A stretch of 64,000 nt of DNA from Tretioscincus oriximinensis (GCA_022410635.1 JAJVDF010000302.1:966168-1030167), one strand, 5' to 3'. Counted from the first letter of the stretch, positions 1-10,769 are shown. Program-made: numbers and translations. Notes: a model not told the origin generated them from the sequence alone.

Positions 1-640
1 TGAAAGCCTCCAGCCCAAAACTCAGGGATGGCCAACTAACCCTTCTTAATTTTATTCAGGCAGCCAGAGTTGCAGAACGACCGGCCGGATCCTGTCTCCC
101 AGCAGCCCCTACCCTTCATTCCCGCCGTCGGACGACTCTGGCAGAAACTACAGCTTCAGGCATTACTACAAGCTTGAGGTTGTTGATAAAAGGAGAGAGA
201 GAGGATTTAAGGAACATCCTTATTCAGCAGAGAGCTGTGCTAGAACATCACGGAAGCACGCTCCACATTATAGATTCTGGCCACATGCGGCTCTTTCCAT
301 GCATCCACTCTCCTGGATCTCCCAGCAACCATCAAACGGCCTCATTATACCACAATGCACCACAGTTTTCTTTAGTGCATGAAGACAACGCTTAACTCCA
401 TGGGTGCTGGGCAAACACAAGGTCTTATAGGAGCTGAACGGAAACCTGGGAAAGACAACGAACAGGAAACAGGACCTGTACGTTGCCTTGCCCAACAGTG
501 GCGGCTCCTTTATGGGATTGCGTGAAGCGCCGTGGAACCCAGGAAGGAAATAGACGCTACCTGGGGATGTGATTCGGAGAGCGACCTGTCTCTTTAATTC
601 CCGACTGAGGTTGCTTTTAGGACGTTTGTTGGAATAATGC
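1..640. other. CpG-elevated left edge with a possible plus-strand acceptor at 60
   Basis: CTTCTTAATTTTATTCAG ends at position 59, resembling a 3' splice site, and is followed by CpG-dense sequence (seven CpGs in 78-134). One frame from 61 stays open to a TGA near 174 and another runs past 390. Neither translation is recognisable. The roughly 640 bp has about 24 CpGs, clearly more than the following kilobases, and contains no recognised repeat. It could be an exon of another gene, a CpG-island shore, or unannotated repeat. Confidence 0.25.
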
Positions 641-857
641 ATCAGAGCTCCACACACACATGCACAATGCTCACAAGGGTATTTTCCACATTCTGTCAAA
701 TTAAAAGTGACCTAGAAAGGAAGGTCTGGAGAGAAAATTGCAGTATTTTTGTTTGAAACTTCACATAGTATATATCGCATTCAAGAAGGTATGTGCAGCA
801 GCAGAACATGTTACACTCAAACCTGACCAATAACCAAACATACAATTATTTAAAGCA

Positions 858-990
858 ATAATGATGATGATGAATATAATTGACAATGAAGGAGAAGAAG
901 GAGAAAGGGGAAAGTGGAGGGGAAGAGGAAGAAGGGAAGGACGAAAGGGGGGAGAAGGGCGGGAGGAGGAGAAGGAGAAGAAGGAGAAAT
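858..990 (+). repeat. Purine-rich low-complexity tract
   Basis: ATG repeats lead into GGAGAAGAAGG-type purine sequence. Open frames here are compositional. Confidence 0.85.
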
Positions 991-2284
991 CAATTGCAAT
1001 TCAATGTGAGGCTAACAACATTTTAGAGAAACATAAAAATTACCCTTTTCATTTCTTCCCTTAATTTCTCAATCAATTTATTTAAATCTCTATCAGGGAA
1101 GGAATGAAAGGGACAGTTTTGACTATCTGCAAGCATCTTTGTTTCATGAATTCTTTTATTTGCTCTGGAATGTTTAAGGAGACTTTTAAAAATAAGGAGC
1201 AGATCTGGACCTAATGCTTAAAGAGAAATTAAAAGATTGATATTTTATATAAAAAAAATAACAATTTTTATTTCATAGCTGCAGCTCTACCCAGGGAGCT
1301 TGAAGCCCCCCAAATGGGCTGTCTCTTCTGTTTTAAGACATCCCTTAACACAAATCTATGCTTCTATCCTTTGTTATCCTTCTCTGAATCTTCTTTTACT
1401 CTGCTATATCTTTTTTAAGGTGTGATGACATGTATTCTACTTTTATTATTAGCCACACTGAGACCTTCAGGTATATGGAGAGGTAAAGGACAGAGAGACA
1501 GACAGAGATAGTAAAGAATAGAGTAGAATGACAGAATTAGAACAAAGAGCGGAAGAACGAGAAATAGAAAGAGTCTGCCAATTCAATGGACTTGGCAGCA
1601 GGAAATCCATGTCTTTGCAACCATCTCGGGTGTATTCAGGAGCTAATTATAAAGCCATCAATAGGCACATTTATTATTAATAAAAACCAACCTAAACGAC
1701 AGACTAATTTTAGGATTTTCTAATAATATTGGTAGCAGTAGGATTTTCTCACTTGTCATTCAACAAACATCTTGCTAAGACAAATTGAAACAAAAGATAA
1801 TATTTTTAAAAAGGGAGAAGTCATTTGCACTCGCTATTTGCAATTCACATATGCCATCAATAATATATGTATTGCTCTGTGTGCGAGAAGACACAAGAAC
1901 TTAAGTAGAGCCCTGCTGAATGAGGAAAACAGAGGTGGAGCCTGGCTCCTGGGTGCCCCAGGGCAGAAGACTGAACCCCCGCCCCTCACCCTGGTTCCTA
2001 CCTTATGTTTTGAAGTCTTCAGCGACACAAGGCAACTCTTCCAACTGGTTATACCATGCATATGCCAACAAGAAGTTTCATATGATCACTGATTATTGCT
2101 TGTTGGCACACGCGTGGCATAAGTAGGAAGGCTCACCACGCTGAAGACTTTAAAATGTAATTTAGGTACGAAGGTGGTTGGGAGGGTCCAGCATCACCGG
2201 GGGGCTTGTAACAATCAGGCCCAGGGTCAGTGTCCCGATTGCCTTGCCCTGGTAATGTTTCTGGTCCANCTAGTCCAGCATTCA
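991..2284. other. AT-rich unique-looking intronic DNA
   Basis: No coding signature or family repeat recognised. A second purine-biased stretch lies at about 1480-1575, and short open frames around 1772-2126 have no family resemblance. Confidence 0.5.
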
Positions 2285-2466
2285 TGGTGGTTCTCATGTA
2301 TCTANTTGCAGTCAGTTGCAATTTCTTGCAATTCATGCTTTCGAATAGTTGGACTGGCTAGAGCTACAGGCTAGTGGAAGGTGCTCANCCCTCCCCACAC
2401 AGGGCTTCGAAACCCATCTCCCAGGCGAGAGANGAATTCCTAAGCGACTGAGCTATCCGTGCCTGC
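2285..2466 (-). mobile_element. tRNA-derived SINE, family A, 3'-truncated
   Basis: The right end, read on the minus strand, is a tRNA-like head: GCACGGATAGCTCAGTCGCT (A-box region), then GGGTTTCGAAGCCC (B-box). The body (TTGCAATTTCTTGCAATTC on plus) matches many other copies in the window. The usual 3' part with (CTT)n tail is missing. Confidence 0.85.
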
Positions 2467-2483
2467 AAAACCTTCTCCTATTC

Positions 2484-2592
2484 TCCACACCCTGCAAATG
2501 ATTTTNCAGGAATCCTGCCTGTTGCTCCCTCCTGGAGATAGTACCAAGAGATCCATCCTATTAGCTAATGACACATTTGGCTACCATGAACT
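2484..2592 (-). mobile_element. CR1 LINE 3'-end fragment
   Basis: Matches the CR1 3' module repeated across the window (CCTGCAAATG, CAGGAATCCTGCCTG, CTACCATGAAC), in antisense. Non-coding portion only. Confidence 0.75.
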
Positions 2593-2807
2593 GTGTGCAT
2601 TGGGCAGGAAATATAAATATAAATAAATATTTACCTACTTACTATCTGTATCCGTACCATTAATAAAAGAGGAATCACNGAGACCAAGGTTTTGAGGGTG
2701 TGACCAATCACAGACCACGGAACCTTGGGCAGGCGTTGTTGCCAAGGTCGCGGCTTTGGCCCCTTCTCCTCTAAGTAGTGGAGCAAGCCCCAGAGCAGTG
2801 GGAAGAT

Positions 2808-3722
2808 GATTAGTTTATTTATTTATTTACATTTTCATACCGCCCTATACTCGAAGGTCAGGGCAGTTAACAATAAAACACAATGAACATGTTAAAAAAT
2901 AGGGAAGGGGCAGCAGTTTCCTCAGCCAAAGGCCAGGCCGAAGTAGTGAGACTTCAGTGAGTTTTCNGGACGTGCACAGAGATAGTGATCAACGCACCTC
3001 AAGGGGGAGACTGTTCCATAATCTGGAGGCTGCCACAGGGAAGGCCCCATCCTGGGCTCCCCCNTCTCTGCCACTGAGGGAGGTNGTACAGTTAGGAGGG
3101 CCTCCCATGCAGATCTTAAAGTACGAGCAGGTTGATATGGGAGAAGGCCTTCCTTGAGATGTTTGGGGCCCTGATTTTTATAAGTTAGAGTAAATACCTA
3201 GAATTGAGCTCGGTAGCAAATTGGCAGCCACTGCAACTCTTTTAAGACTGGCTTGATGTGTGCCAGCAATCTAGCGGCTGCATTCTGCACCAGCTGCAGC
3301 TTTCGAACCATTTTCAAGGGCAGGCCCACTTAGAGCGCATTACAATAGTCCACCTGAAAGTTGCCAGATTGTGGATTACTGTGGCTGTATCATCACTATC
3401 CAGAAGTGGCCGCAACTGGTGGACCAGAAGTAGGCACATCTGGCCACCGCCTCCATCTGATCTATATACAATACTTGCTGCAACCTGATCTTGAAGTGTC
3501 AGTGAAGGATCCAGATTTTGCACCCATCCCTTATAGGACAATCCAATCCCATCAAAGACAGGGTGCCTCCTTACTTCCTCCTCAGTTCCATAATCATGGG
3601 GCCTCTTACTGGCTGCTGGAAGGCCCTGAACCCCATGCCAGGCCCACCTCAGCTTCGGCCTTTTCCTTGGTAGGTGGTGGGCCACTGCCCTCGGCCGCGA
3701 CGCCCAGCTCCATGACACCTAA
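2808..3722 (-). mobile_element. L2-type LINE 3' end
   Basis: Left edge is the (AAAT)n tail on the minus strand. Further right the minus strand encodes LVHQLRPLLDSDD and DPSLTLQDQVAAS, characteristic of the C-terminal part of an L2-type ORF2. Stops and frameshifts are present. L2 versus a related CR1-superfamily clade was judged from memory. Confidence 0.8.
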
Positions 3723-3725
3723 TGC

Positions 3726-4200
3726 CACTGTAATTTATTTATTTATTTATACTTATACCCCGCCCTATACCCGAAGGGCTCAGGGCGGCAAAAACAGTAA
3801 AACATCAATACAAAAATTTAAAAAGTATAAAACAATATTAAAAGTAGGGATAGAGATGGCATTTCTTCAGCCAAAGGCCAGGCAAAAGAGGTGCGTCTTC
3901 AAGGACCTTCTAAAAGAATACAACGATGATGATAGACGCACCTCGAGGGGGAGACTGTTCCAAAGACAAGGGGCAACCACTGAGAAGGCCCTAACCCGGG
4001 TTCCCACTCCACTGGCTGTTGAAAGGGGTGGTACTACCAGGATGGGGATACCCAATGGCCCATCATGTCGGTGCCTCCTGCCCAACTTTCTCTGCTGGGG
4101 GCACCTTGGTAAGGGTGCGGCAGGAAGAGCTGCTACTGGGGTAGCCAGTGATGGGGCGGACAACATAGTGGTCACCAAGCACAGCCTTTTTGNTTCTTCG
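3726..4200 (-). mobile_element. L2-type LINE 3' end, second adjacent copy
   Basis: Starts with the (TAAA)n tail on minus. The minus strand encodes FSVVAPCLWNSLPLEVRLS and SFRRSLKTHLF, the last residues of L2-type ORF2, close to the natural stop. It lies head-to-tail with the preceding copy, same orientation. Confidence 0.85.
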
Positions 4201-4803
4201 CCCATCGATTGGACAGGCTTCTCTTGTCTTTTTATAATGCACAAAGGAAAAAACTAATGTTTATTAAATAATTTGTCCAAAAATATGGTTCTCCAGGAGC
4301 TTAGTTAATGCAGCAAGAAAGGAGATGCCCAAAGCATCAGTAGAAAAATCAACCATTGAAAGCATCCAAACACAATTACCTGCCTGATTGGAGCAATATG
4401 CTGAATTATTGCTCCGTCTCTATTACATCTGCTTCCCCTCCCATCCAGAGGCTATTTTGCTATTTTTAAGACTGTTCAATCCCGTAGTGGGAAGTGCAAC
4501 CGAGATGACTTTCCATTCAGCTGCTGTGGATCTGCTTGCTGCATTTCTTTGAAATAAAATTGTCTGCCTGAAGTCTAATCTCAACTTTAGTGTACAATGA
4601 AATGACCCAATACAGTACTTTTGGTCAGACCACACTCAGAATACTGTGCTCAGTTCTGTACACCTCAATTTAAAAAGGACATTGACAAATTAGGACAAGA
4701 TTAAAAGAGAACTGAAAGGATGGTAAAACCTGGTCCTATGAGGAACAGCAGAAGGATCCACGGATGTTTAGTCCACAAAGAAGACTGAGAGGTGACCTGA
4801 TAG

Positions 4804-5171
4804 TCGCTCAGTCGCTAAGGAGACGGTCTCTCATCTGGGAGATCGGGTTTCAAAGCCCTGTGTCAGACGTGGGGAGGGGGGAGCACCTTCCACTAGCCTG
4901 TAGCTCTAGCCAATCCAGCTATTCGCTTTGAGTCCCTTTGGAAAGGTGAGAAAAGCGGGGTATAAGAACCAAGTTCTTCTTTTCTTCTTCTTCTTCTTCT
5001 TCTTCTTCTTCTTTCTTCTTCTTCTTCTTCTTCTTCTTCTTCTTTCTTCTTCTTCTTCTTCTTCTTCTTCTTCTTNTTCTTCTTCTTCTTCTTCTTCTTC
5101 TTCTTCTTCTTCTTCTTCTTCTTCTTCTTCTTCTTCTTCTTCTTCTTCTTCTTCTTCTTCTTCTTCTTCTT
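4804..5171 (+). mobile_element. tRNA-derived SINE, family A, inserted in CR1 with 7-bp target duplication
   Basis: tRNA-like head CTCAGTCGCTAAGG with B-box GGGTTTCAAAGCCC, body to GGTATAAGAACCAAGTTCTT, then the (CTT)n tail. CTGATAG flanks it at 4797-4803 and 5172-5178. This fixes the family's 3' end as the CTT tail. Confidence 0.9.
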
Positions 5172-5173
5172 CT
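4977..5173 (+). repeat. (CTT)n microsatellite, about 195 bp
   Basis: Nearly pure CTT with two TTTC interruptions, grown from the SINE tail. Produces long poly-Ser, poly-Glu or poly-Lys frames with no coding meaning. Confidence 0.97.
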
Positions 5174-5393
5174 GATAGATGTCTACAAATCTCAAGGGCT
5201 GCCACAGAACAGAGGGATCAACTTTGTTCTCATTGGCACATGGAAGGACTAAAAGCAATGGGATGAAACTGCAAAGAAGCAGATTTAGATTAGAAAAATC
5301 TTTCTGGCAGTAAAGGTGATAAATAGATGTTGAGTTCTCTTTCACTGGAAGTCTTCAAACAGAGGCTGAACAACCATCTGGGATGGTTTAGTG

Positions 5394-5958
5394 CATGTGT
5401 CAGAAACTGTGGCTCTAGAGCAGACCTGGGCAAGGGGCGGCCCGAGGGCCANATGCAGCCCTCCTACTGTCTCTGACCGGCCCGNCCCTCTTAGCTCAGA
5501 GTTATANACAGTATTGGGTAGAACTGAGTTAACTATATTAATCCGGCCCTCTAAAACCACCCCAATTTCTCATGCGGCCCCTTGGGAAAAATTAATTGCC
5601 CACCCCTGCTCTACAGCCACCTACGGCTCTTTGGCCGCTTGAATGTGGCTCTGACCTCACCAGAAGATCCACAGGGGAGGGGATTTCCCCCTTCCCCCCC
5701 CCCCAAATGTCCAGAACTGATCTTGGTAGTGTGAAACTGCTGTTGGTGAACAGCACACAGCGTGCTCTTGGTGTGGAAACCTGAAAGAAAAGAAAAATAG
5801 AGAGCAGGAAAGCAGGAAGAAAAAAGGAAGGTAAAAGAAAAAGGCTTGGGAAGGGGCGGGGCTTGGGAAGGGAGCATGGCCATGTGGCTCCCAAGTCACC
5901 CTGGGAAGGGGGCGTGGCCACAAAACGACTCTCAACTCCAAAAGGTTTGCCCACCCCA
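5394..5958. mobile_element. hAT-type non-autonomous element inserted in CR1
   Basis: Flanked by GTTTAGTG at 5386-5393 and 5959-5966, an exact 8-bp duplication typical of hAT. The right end, reversed, reads GGGTGGGCAAACC. The interior contains GGGGCGTGGCCACAAAA, shared with copies at about 25.35 kb and 31.7 kb. Confidence 0.82.
5421..5608. mobile_element. hAT-type MITE nested inside the larger hAT element
   Basis: Termini CAGACCTGGGCAAGGGGCGG and, reversed, CAGGGGTGGGCAATTAATT are inverted repeats. Target duplication is CTCTAGAG (5413-5420) versus CTCTACAG (5609-5616), 7 of 8 bases. The 25.35-kb relative lacks this insert at the equivalent point. Confidence 0.88.
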
Positions 5959-6094
5959 GTTTAGTGAATCCTGCATTGAGGGTTGGACCNTGGAGGTCCC
6001 TGGAGGACTAGAATGGAATTTGATAATGTGGGAAGATTTTCCAATGGACCCAGAAGTTATGAGCTTACTAGGCCTTAATAACCCACCCAAAAAA

Positions 6095-6150
6095 GAAACT
6101 GCAAGGGGGTATAAGCTTTCGTAGACAAGCCTACTTCTTCAGATGCTAGG
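6095..6150 (-). mobile_element. Penelope-like element 3'-tail fragment
   Basis: Contains ATAAGCTTTCGTAGACAAG and TACTTCTTCAGATGC, matching the tail of the PLE copy at 61.4 kb. Confidence 0.7.
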
Positions 6151-6547
6151 GAACAATGGCCAGGGACAGACTATATCAAATGCAAGCCCCTTGTAGTTCA
6201 GCCTAGACTTCTAACACACAGTACCAGAGCCAAACTCTTGGGTTGCTCCACTGAACCTTCAGTTATTTATAAATATAAATGTATACATATAAATAAATAA
6301 ATAAAATCTGTTCATATTTTATTGAAGAAGCAATGATAATCCTGGAAGATAAGTCTTCATATAGATCTATCAATTTGAATTCGCATTTCAGAGTTTCCTC
6401 TTCTATTTAATTTCCCCAACATTTCCTTGTGATTTATACATCTTTTAAAATTCCTTCTATACATGTCACTTCTTACATAATAAATACTTCAAATATTGTT
6501 TTCCATGTCTGATTTCTTCAACAAAACCTGAGCTTGTATAAATTATA

Positions 6548-6815
6548 GAAGGAGAATGAGAATTGGGTTTCTATACCAGCCCTTCTCACTCAAAGGCACT
6601 CAAGTGGTTTAAAACCTATTTTTCACCTTAATCCTAACCCCACCACATTATGGTGGTACCTATTAAACTACTTGCAATTACTTGCTTCCGAACAGTTGGT
6701 TGCCTGAAGCTGAGGCCAGCAGAGGGCGCTCACTCCCCTCCATGACAGTCACAAGAGGCCTCGAACTCCGATCTCTCTGTTGAAAGACTGTTGCTCTTAA
6801 CCTCTGTGCCTCTTA
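6548..6815 (-). mobile_element. tRNA-derived SINE, family A, diverged
   Basis: Body (GGGTTTCTATACCAGCCCTT) and tRNA-like head at the right are recognisable. The B-box region is degenerate and there is a GAGGCCAGCAGAGGGCGCTC variant block also seen in the copy at 47.3 kb. Confidence 0.75.
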
Positions 6816-7460
6816 TTATCCATTTCCATAGTTTTTAATGTACACATTCCCAAATGGCAATTTCCCAGTCTCATCTTGCAATGATATTCATACATTTGTA
6901 AATACTTAAGTCACAGAAAACATCTGTCTATTCTTGGAGCATTCAGTTATCATTATTTCCCAGAAAGCATTTCAGTTTCATCTGTAGACATAAAGATTTC
7001 AGAATATTTTGGATAGCACCCAAGTGGCAAAGATCTGACTTCCACTTCCATTGAGAAACAGAAGATCTATTAATCTGCATCTACCCTATATCCAGGGAAA
7101 AGCAGCAACTTGTAGCTCAGTTTGTATTACAATCGGCTCTAGAAACGGCAAAGCATGTCAAACACACATTCGTACCATGACAACACAACAGCACAAGAGA
7201 ATCTATTTTTCCCCTGATACTTCTCTAGGTGGAAACATCTGCAATTATCTTTACGTGAACTGAAATACTAAGCACTAAAGGAAGAAGTATTTGGTGTCTG
7301 TCCTCCAATTTCCTCAAAATGTCAAAGAAGAGCTAATTTTCTGTTTCCTTTTTAAATTGCAATTGCATTTCATGGAAAACATTGCAGGGCAGGAAGGGGA
7401 TTGAAGCTTAACCCTAGGCCCTTCCCAAAGAAGCCTCTGCAAAACCAGGGACAGGACTGT
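6816..7460. other. Unique-looking intronic DNA
   Basis: AT-rich sequence with one 70-codon open frame (7051-7263) resembling no known protein. No repeat recognised. Confidence 0.5.
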
Positions 7461-7463
7461 CTA

Positions 7464-7511
<48 letters not shown>

Positions 7512-7587
7512 CAGACAGACAGACAGACGGATGGATGGATAGACAGATAGACAGACAGACAGATAGCTATCTCTGTCTATGTATCTA

Positions 7588-7627
<40 letters not shown>

Positions 7628-7750
7628 GATCGATCGATCAATAGATATAGATACATAGATAGGGATAGCTATCTAGCTATCTGTCTATCTGTCTATCTAT
7701 CCATCCATCTATCTGTCTGTCTGTCTGTCAGATTGATAGATCGATAGATC

Positions 7751-7783
<33 letters not shown>

Positions 7784-7790
7784 ATGTGGT
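7461..7790. repeat. Compound tetranucleotide satellite (AAAG, ACAG, ATAG/CTAT)
   Basis: (AAAG)n runs into (ACAG)n, then mixed GATA/GACA, then long (CTAT)n, then (GATA)n. The switch of strand makes it self-complementary. Frames such as IYLSIYLS are compositional. Confidence 0.97.
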
Positions 7791-7857
7791 GTCAAGAGTA
7801 GCATATTGCTTGGCCAACATTATGTATCCCTGGGGGAAGATTTATTATTTTGCTTCC

Positions 7858-8110
7858 TATTATATTATTTATTTATGTATACTTATACCTGAAGGGCTCA
7901 GGGCGGCCAACCATAAAGCAACAATACAAAATTGACATAGTAAAACAGTATCAAAAGATGGGAAGGAAAATGTTATTTTTTTCAACTAAAAGCCAGGTGA
8001 AAGAGGTGCGTTTTCAAAGATCATCTAAAAAAGTACAATTATGATTACAGCCTACTCCATAAGCTGGGGACAAACACCAAGAAGGCTCTGTCCTGGGTTC
8101 CCAGGTTATA
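7858..8110 (-). mobile_element. L2-type LINE 3' end, short diverged copy
   Basis: Left edge resembles the (AAAT)n tail; GAAGGGCTCAGGGCGGCCAA and CAGGTGAAAGAGGTGCGTTT match the L2-type copies at 2.8 and 3.7 kb. Confidence 0.75.
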
Positions 8111-8249
8111 GGCAGTAAAAGTGTTTGCATTTTCTAATAATTTCTCAAAAAGTTACTTCCTTTACTTGGCCATCTCTAAGACACAGACCAATATTGTCAG
8201 TATATAAATCAAAGGTCTTCTCCCAACTGAGCCTTCCTCTGGGTTATAT

Positions 8250-8580
8250 CTCAGAATCAGAGTTGGAAAGGACCTCCAGGATCATGGGGTCCAATCCCTG
8301 CTCAATGCAGGATTCACTGACTAAACCATCCCAGAGCAATGGCTGCCCTGCCTCTGTTTTGAAGACTCCCAGCAAAAGAGAATTCACCACTTCCAGTAGC
8401 AACCTGTTTCACGGATTTATCACCTTTACCGTCAGAAAGTGTTTTTTTTTCTGATATCTAATCTAAATCTACTTCCTTGCACTTTCATCCTGTTCCTTCT
8501 AGCCCTTTCACTGTCAATAAGAACATAAAGATGCCCCTGCAGGGATGCCAAAGGGCATCTATCAGGTCTCCTCTCAGAAT
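8250..8580 (-). mobile_element. CR1 LINE 3' region
   Basis: AGAGTTGGAAAGGACCTCCAGG and GTCCAATCCCTGCTCAATGC are the antisense of the standard CR1 3' region; it continues to CAGGTCTCCTCTCAGAAT. Confidence 0.85.
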
Positions 8581-8587
8581 AGGCATC

Positions 8588-8700
8588 TGCCACCCACATG
8601 CTAGTGTGGAGCCTGCCATTGCCTACCCTGGCATAGGAATAGCTAGGCTCTGTATGGAGATATAGCCCAGAATAAGGCTCAATGGGGAGAGGGAAACAAA
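8588..8700. repeat. Short palindromic repeat (MITE-like), diverged
   Basis: CACCCACATGCTAGTGTGGA, GCCTGCCATTGCC and a closing AGGCTCAATGGGGA match the module at 47.66 kb and pieces at 38.5 and 39.75 kb. It may be a hAT-like MITE; class unproven. Confidence 0.4.
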
Positions 8701-9079
8701 ATGCCAAGACAACTGCCTCTCGTACCTTCATTCCAGCCCACTGTTTAAAAGGCTAATTTGTACCTACTTATCCCACTGGTAAATCTGATGATCCCATAAA
8801 GCTAACAGGCCTTTGCTGCCTTTATTCCTCCCACAGCTTAACAGGTTTTGACACGGCATTTCCAAGCAGCAAGACTCCCACCTGACCAGTGAGTTCCTCC
8901 AACAGCAGATAAGCCATCTTGGCAGCCTATGGATCCTCCCAAACTTTTACATTGCCACCACCACCAAGGTTACTCCATACCTGCAAGAATTTCCCTACAG
9001 TCGTACAATTTTGCAGATGGTTTTAAAAGCAAGCTAACACAGACAAAGAGACAGTTGCACCGCTGTCCCCAGAGCACAG

Positions 9080-10400
9080 AAGAACGATTCTTCTCCACTG
9101 CTGCGGAAGTAGCAAGCGTTCCGGCACACAGGCAACAAGGGAGGCGGCCTCATCCCACCCAAGCTTCCACCCCCCTGCCCAGCTAGCCTCGGGACAAGCC
9201 AGCTCCGTCGTCCCCCCCCCCAGCCCATCACCCCTCCCCTTCTGACCTTGCCACGTGACGGAGACATCACTCTGATGGGGCCGCAGGCAAAGGTGACCCA
9301 TAAGATTAAGGCACATTTCCCCCATGAGTAGCTTTCAGGAGAAGGAAGGCTGGAAAGGGGAGAGAAGGAGCCCCCCACCCACAAGGCTTCCTGTGCAGTC
9401 CGGCTTCACAGAGAGACTGTGAACTAAGTGCTTACTCAGAGGCACTGCCCAGGCAAGGGGTGGGGGTATTGAGATCGCCTCTACGGAGTAGAGGGGGGAG
9501 GCAGGAAGGGTCCTATTCTTGGAATGTTGTTCCTCACAACACCNCCCCCCCATCCCCTGGATGTGGGACCTTCCACCAGCCCCCCGCCCCGTGCCTGTGC
9601 ATTGTTTTGAGGTGGGGGGGATCTTTGTCAACGGAATCCTCATAGATCTCAAGCAACTGGAGTTGCAAACCCTCACTCGATTTTCCCTCTGGTCACCCTG
9701 CTCTCCTGTTTTTGACTGGAAGGAAAAACNAGGAAAGGGAGGCACAGCTCAAAGCACCAGTTCAGAAATGTCAGGAGAGGGACCTCCACGATAGTCTTCA
9801 TCTCAGGTCCGAACTCCATGGCCCGGGGGCTAGGCAAAGAGGAAGCTGTGGAATAAAGGCAGGCAGGCTCCCATCTGCTCCAGTTTGGCTCCTGGAGCAT
9901 TTGTTACTCTTGGGTATAGTAAGGACCTCAGCCCACAGTCCATGTACTCACCCAGCTAGTCCTGCCTCAGCAGTTGGAAAGAGACCGTTCCTCCCCATCC
10001 GCCGCTCCGGTGGCTTTCCCNCCTCTGCTCTCGCGCCTTCCGTCCCCTGGCTTTCTTGTGGCGAGAAATCCAGGCGAAAGGCAAGACAAGCTAATCTCCG
10101 GGAAGAGAGGGTTCTGCCAGCAGCTCTCACCGATCTCCACCCAAGGGAAGAGCAAACCGCTGCCGCCCCTTTCGAGGCTTCCTGGATCAGCACCACGGAC
10201 AGCTGACAGCTGGATCTCCCCAAAAGCCATGGAGAAGGGAGAGATTTCTCGGGCGGTCATGTGGTCTGCTGGGCAGTAAACAGCCCCACCCAAACCGTCG
10301 CCTGTCCCTGGGTGCTGGGAGGTGACAACTCGAGAAATCTGGAGCACGGCAGAACACCGTCCCCCCCACGTTTGTCACCTTCCCACCTCCCACGTCTGTT
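9080..10400. promoter_or_regulatory. CpG-enriched block, candidate promoter
   Basis: By eye, 9961-10440 has about 26 CpGs in 480 bp at roughly 57 percent GC, giving an observed/expected ratio near 0.65. Flanking DNA typically has 0-2 CpGs per 60 bp. The block is free of recognisable SINE, CR1 or L2 sequence. A consensus 5' splice site lies at its left edge on the minus strand (9952). Open frames of 60-160 codons cross the block on both strands, as expected in GC-rich DNA; none resembles a known protein. It could be an internal promoter of the OSBP2-like gene, a promoter of a non-coding transcript, or simply a GC-rich unique stretch. Confidence 0.45.
9944..9955 (-). other. Consensus 5' splice site at the edge of the CpG-rich block
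   Basis: The minus strand reads CTGG then GTGAGTACATG, a near-ideal donor with GT at 9951-9950. A first exon ending at 9952 would originate inside the CpG-rich block and run in the same direction as the OSBP2-like exon. The frame leaving one base, needed to join the next OSBP2 exon in phase, meets a stop shortly upstream of the donor (TGA about 10130). Such an exon would therefore probably be 5' UTR. Confidence 0.4.
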
Positions 10401-10554
10401 AGCAGATGTGATTAATCGCCCGCTAAACTTCACCATCTTTTTAAATATCTCAAGGCTCTAGTGCAAACAGTTTTAACTGAATGGATCAGATACACATTTT
10501 CATACATGGGTTCAGTCTCAGACCTCCTTACAAGCAAGGTTCCAAGGCTTCTCA

Positions 10555-10690
10555 AAAGGCTGCTTTGTGTTGTTAACCTGCTCTGGACCTGCTGGGGAAG
10601 GGTGAAGTATAAACTTCAAATCATTATTATAACCATCACCATCGTTATTATAGTCATCGTTATTATCATTATCATCGTCTTCTTCTTAAT
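10555..10690 (+). mobile_element. LINE (L2-type) 3' tail with ATT/ATC repeats
   Basis: GTTAACCTGCTCTGGACCTG then AAGTATAAACTTCAAATC followed by ATT/ATC repeats, the usual end of L2-type copies. Confidence 0.5.
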
Positions 10691-10769
10691 GATCAAGGTA
10701 TTAACATTGATTGACAAGGCTACGGATGTCTTGCAATTATCTCTGGGTTGCAGTGACAGACAAATTTAG

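Larger units (their letters stand above)
4614..6015 (+). mobile_element. CR1 LINE 3' region split by three later insertions
   Basis: CR1 segments run 4614-4803, 5172-5393 and 5959-6015. They read continuously once inserts are removed: GGTGACCTGATAG joins to GATGTCTACAAATCTC, and GATGGTTTAGTG joins to AATCCTGCATTGAGG. Inserts are a SINE (4804-5171) and a hAT element (5394-5958) that itself carries another hAT (5421-5608). Confidence 0.85.

Noticed and set aside
2265..2466. Possible functional tRNA genes from A/B-box motifs in SINE heads
   Set aside because: Heads are diverged, lack a complete cloverleaf and are always joined to SINE bodies.
3361..4257. 298-codon plus-strand open frame
   Set aside because: It is the antisense of two L2-type LINE fragments, whose real coding sense is minus.
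4893..5345. Long poly-Glu/poly-Lys and poly-Ser frames
   Set aside because: Purely the translation of a CTT microsatellite.
9712..10347. Overlapping frames of 90-164 codons on both strands in the CpG-rich block
   Set aside because: No recognisable motif, conflicting frames on both strands and expected from GC-rich composition; only the promoter and donor hypothesis is retained.
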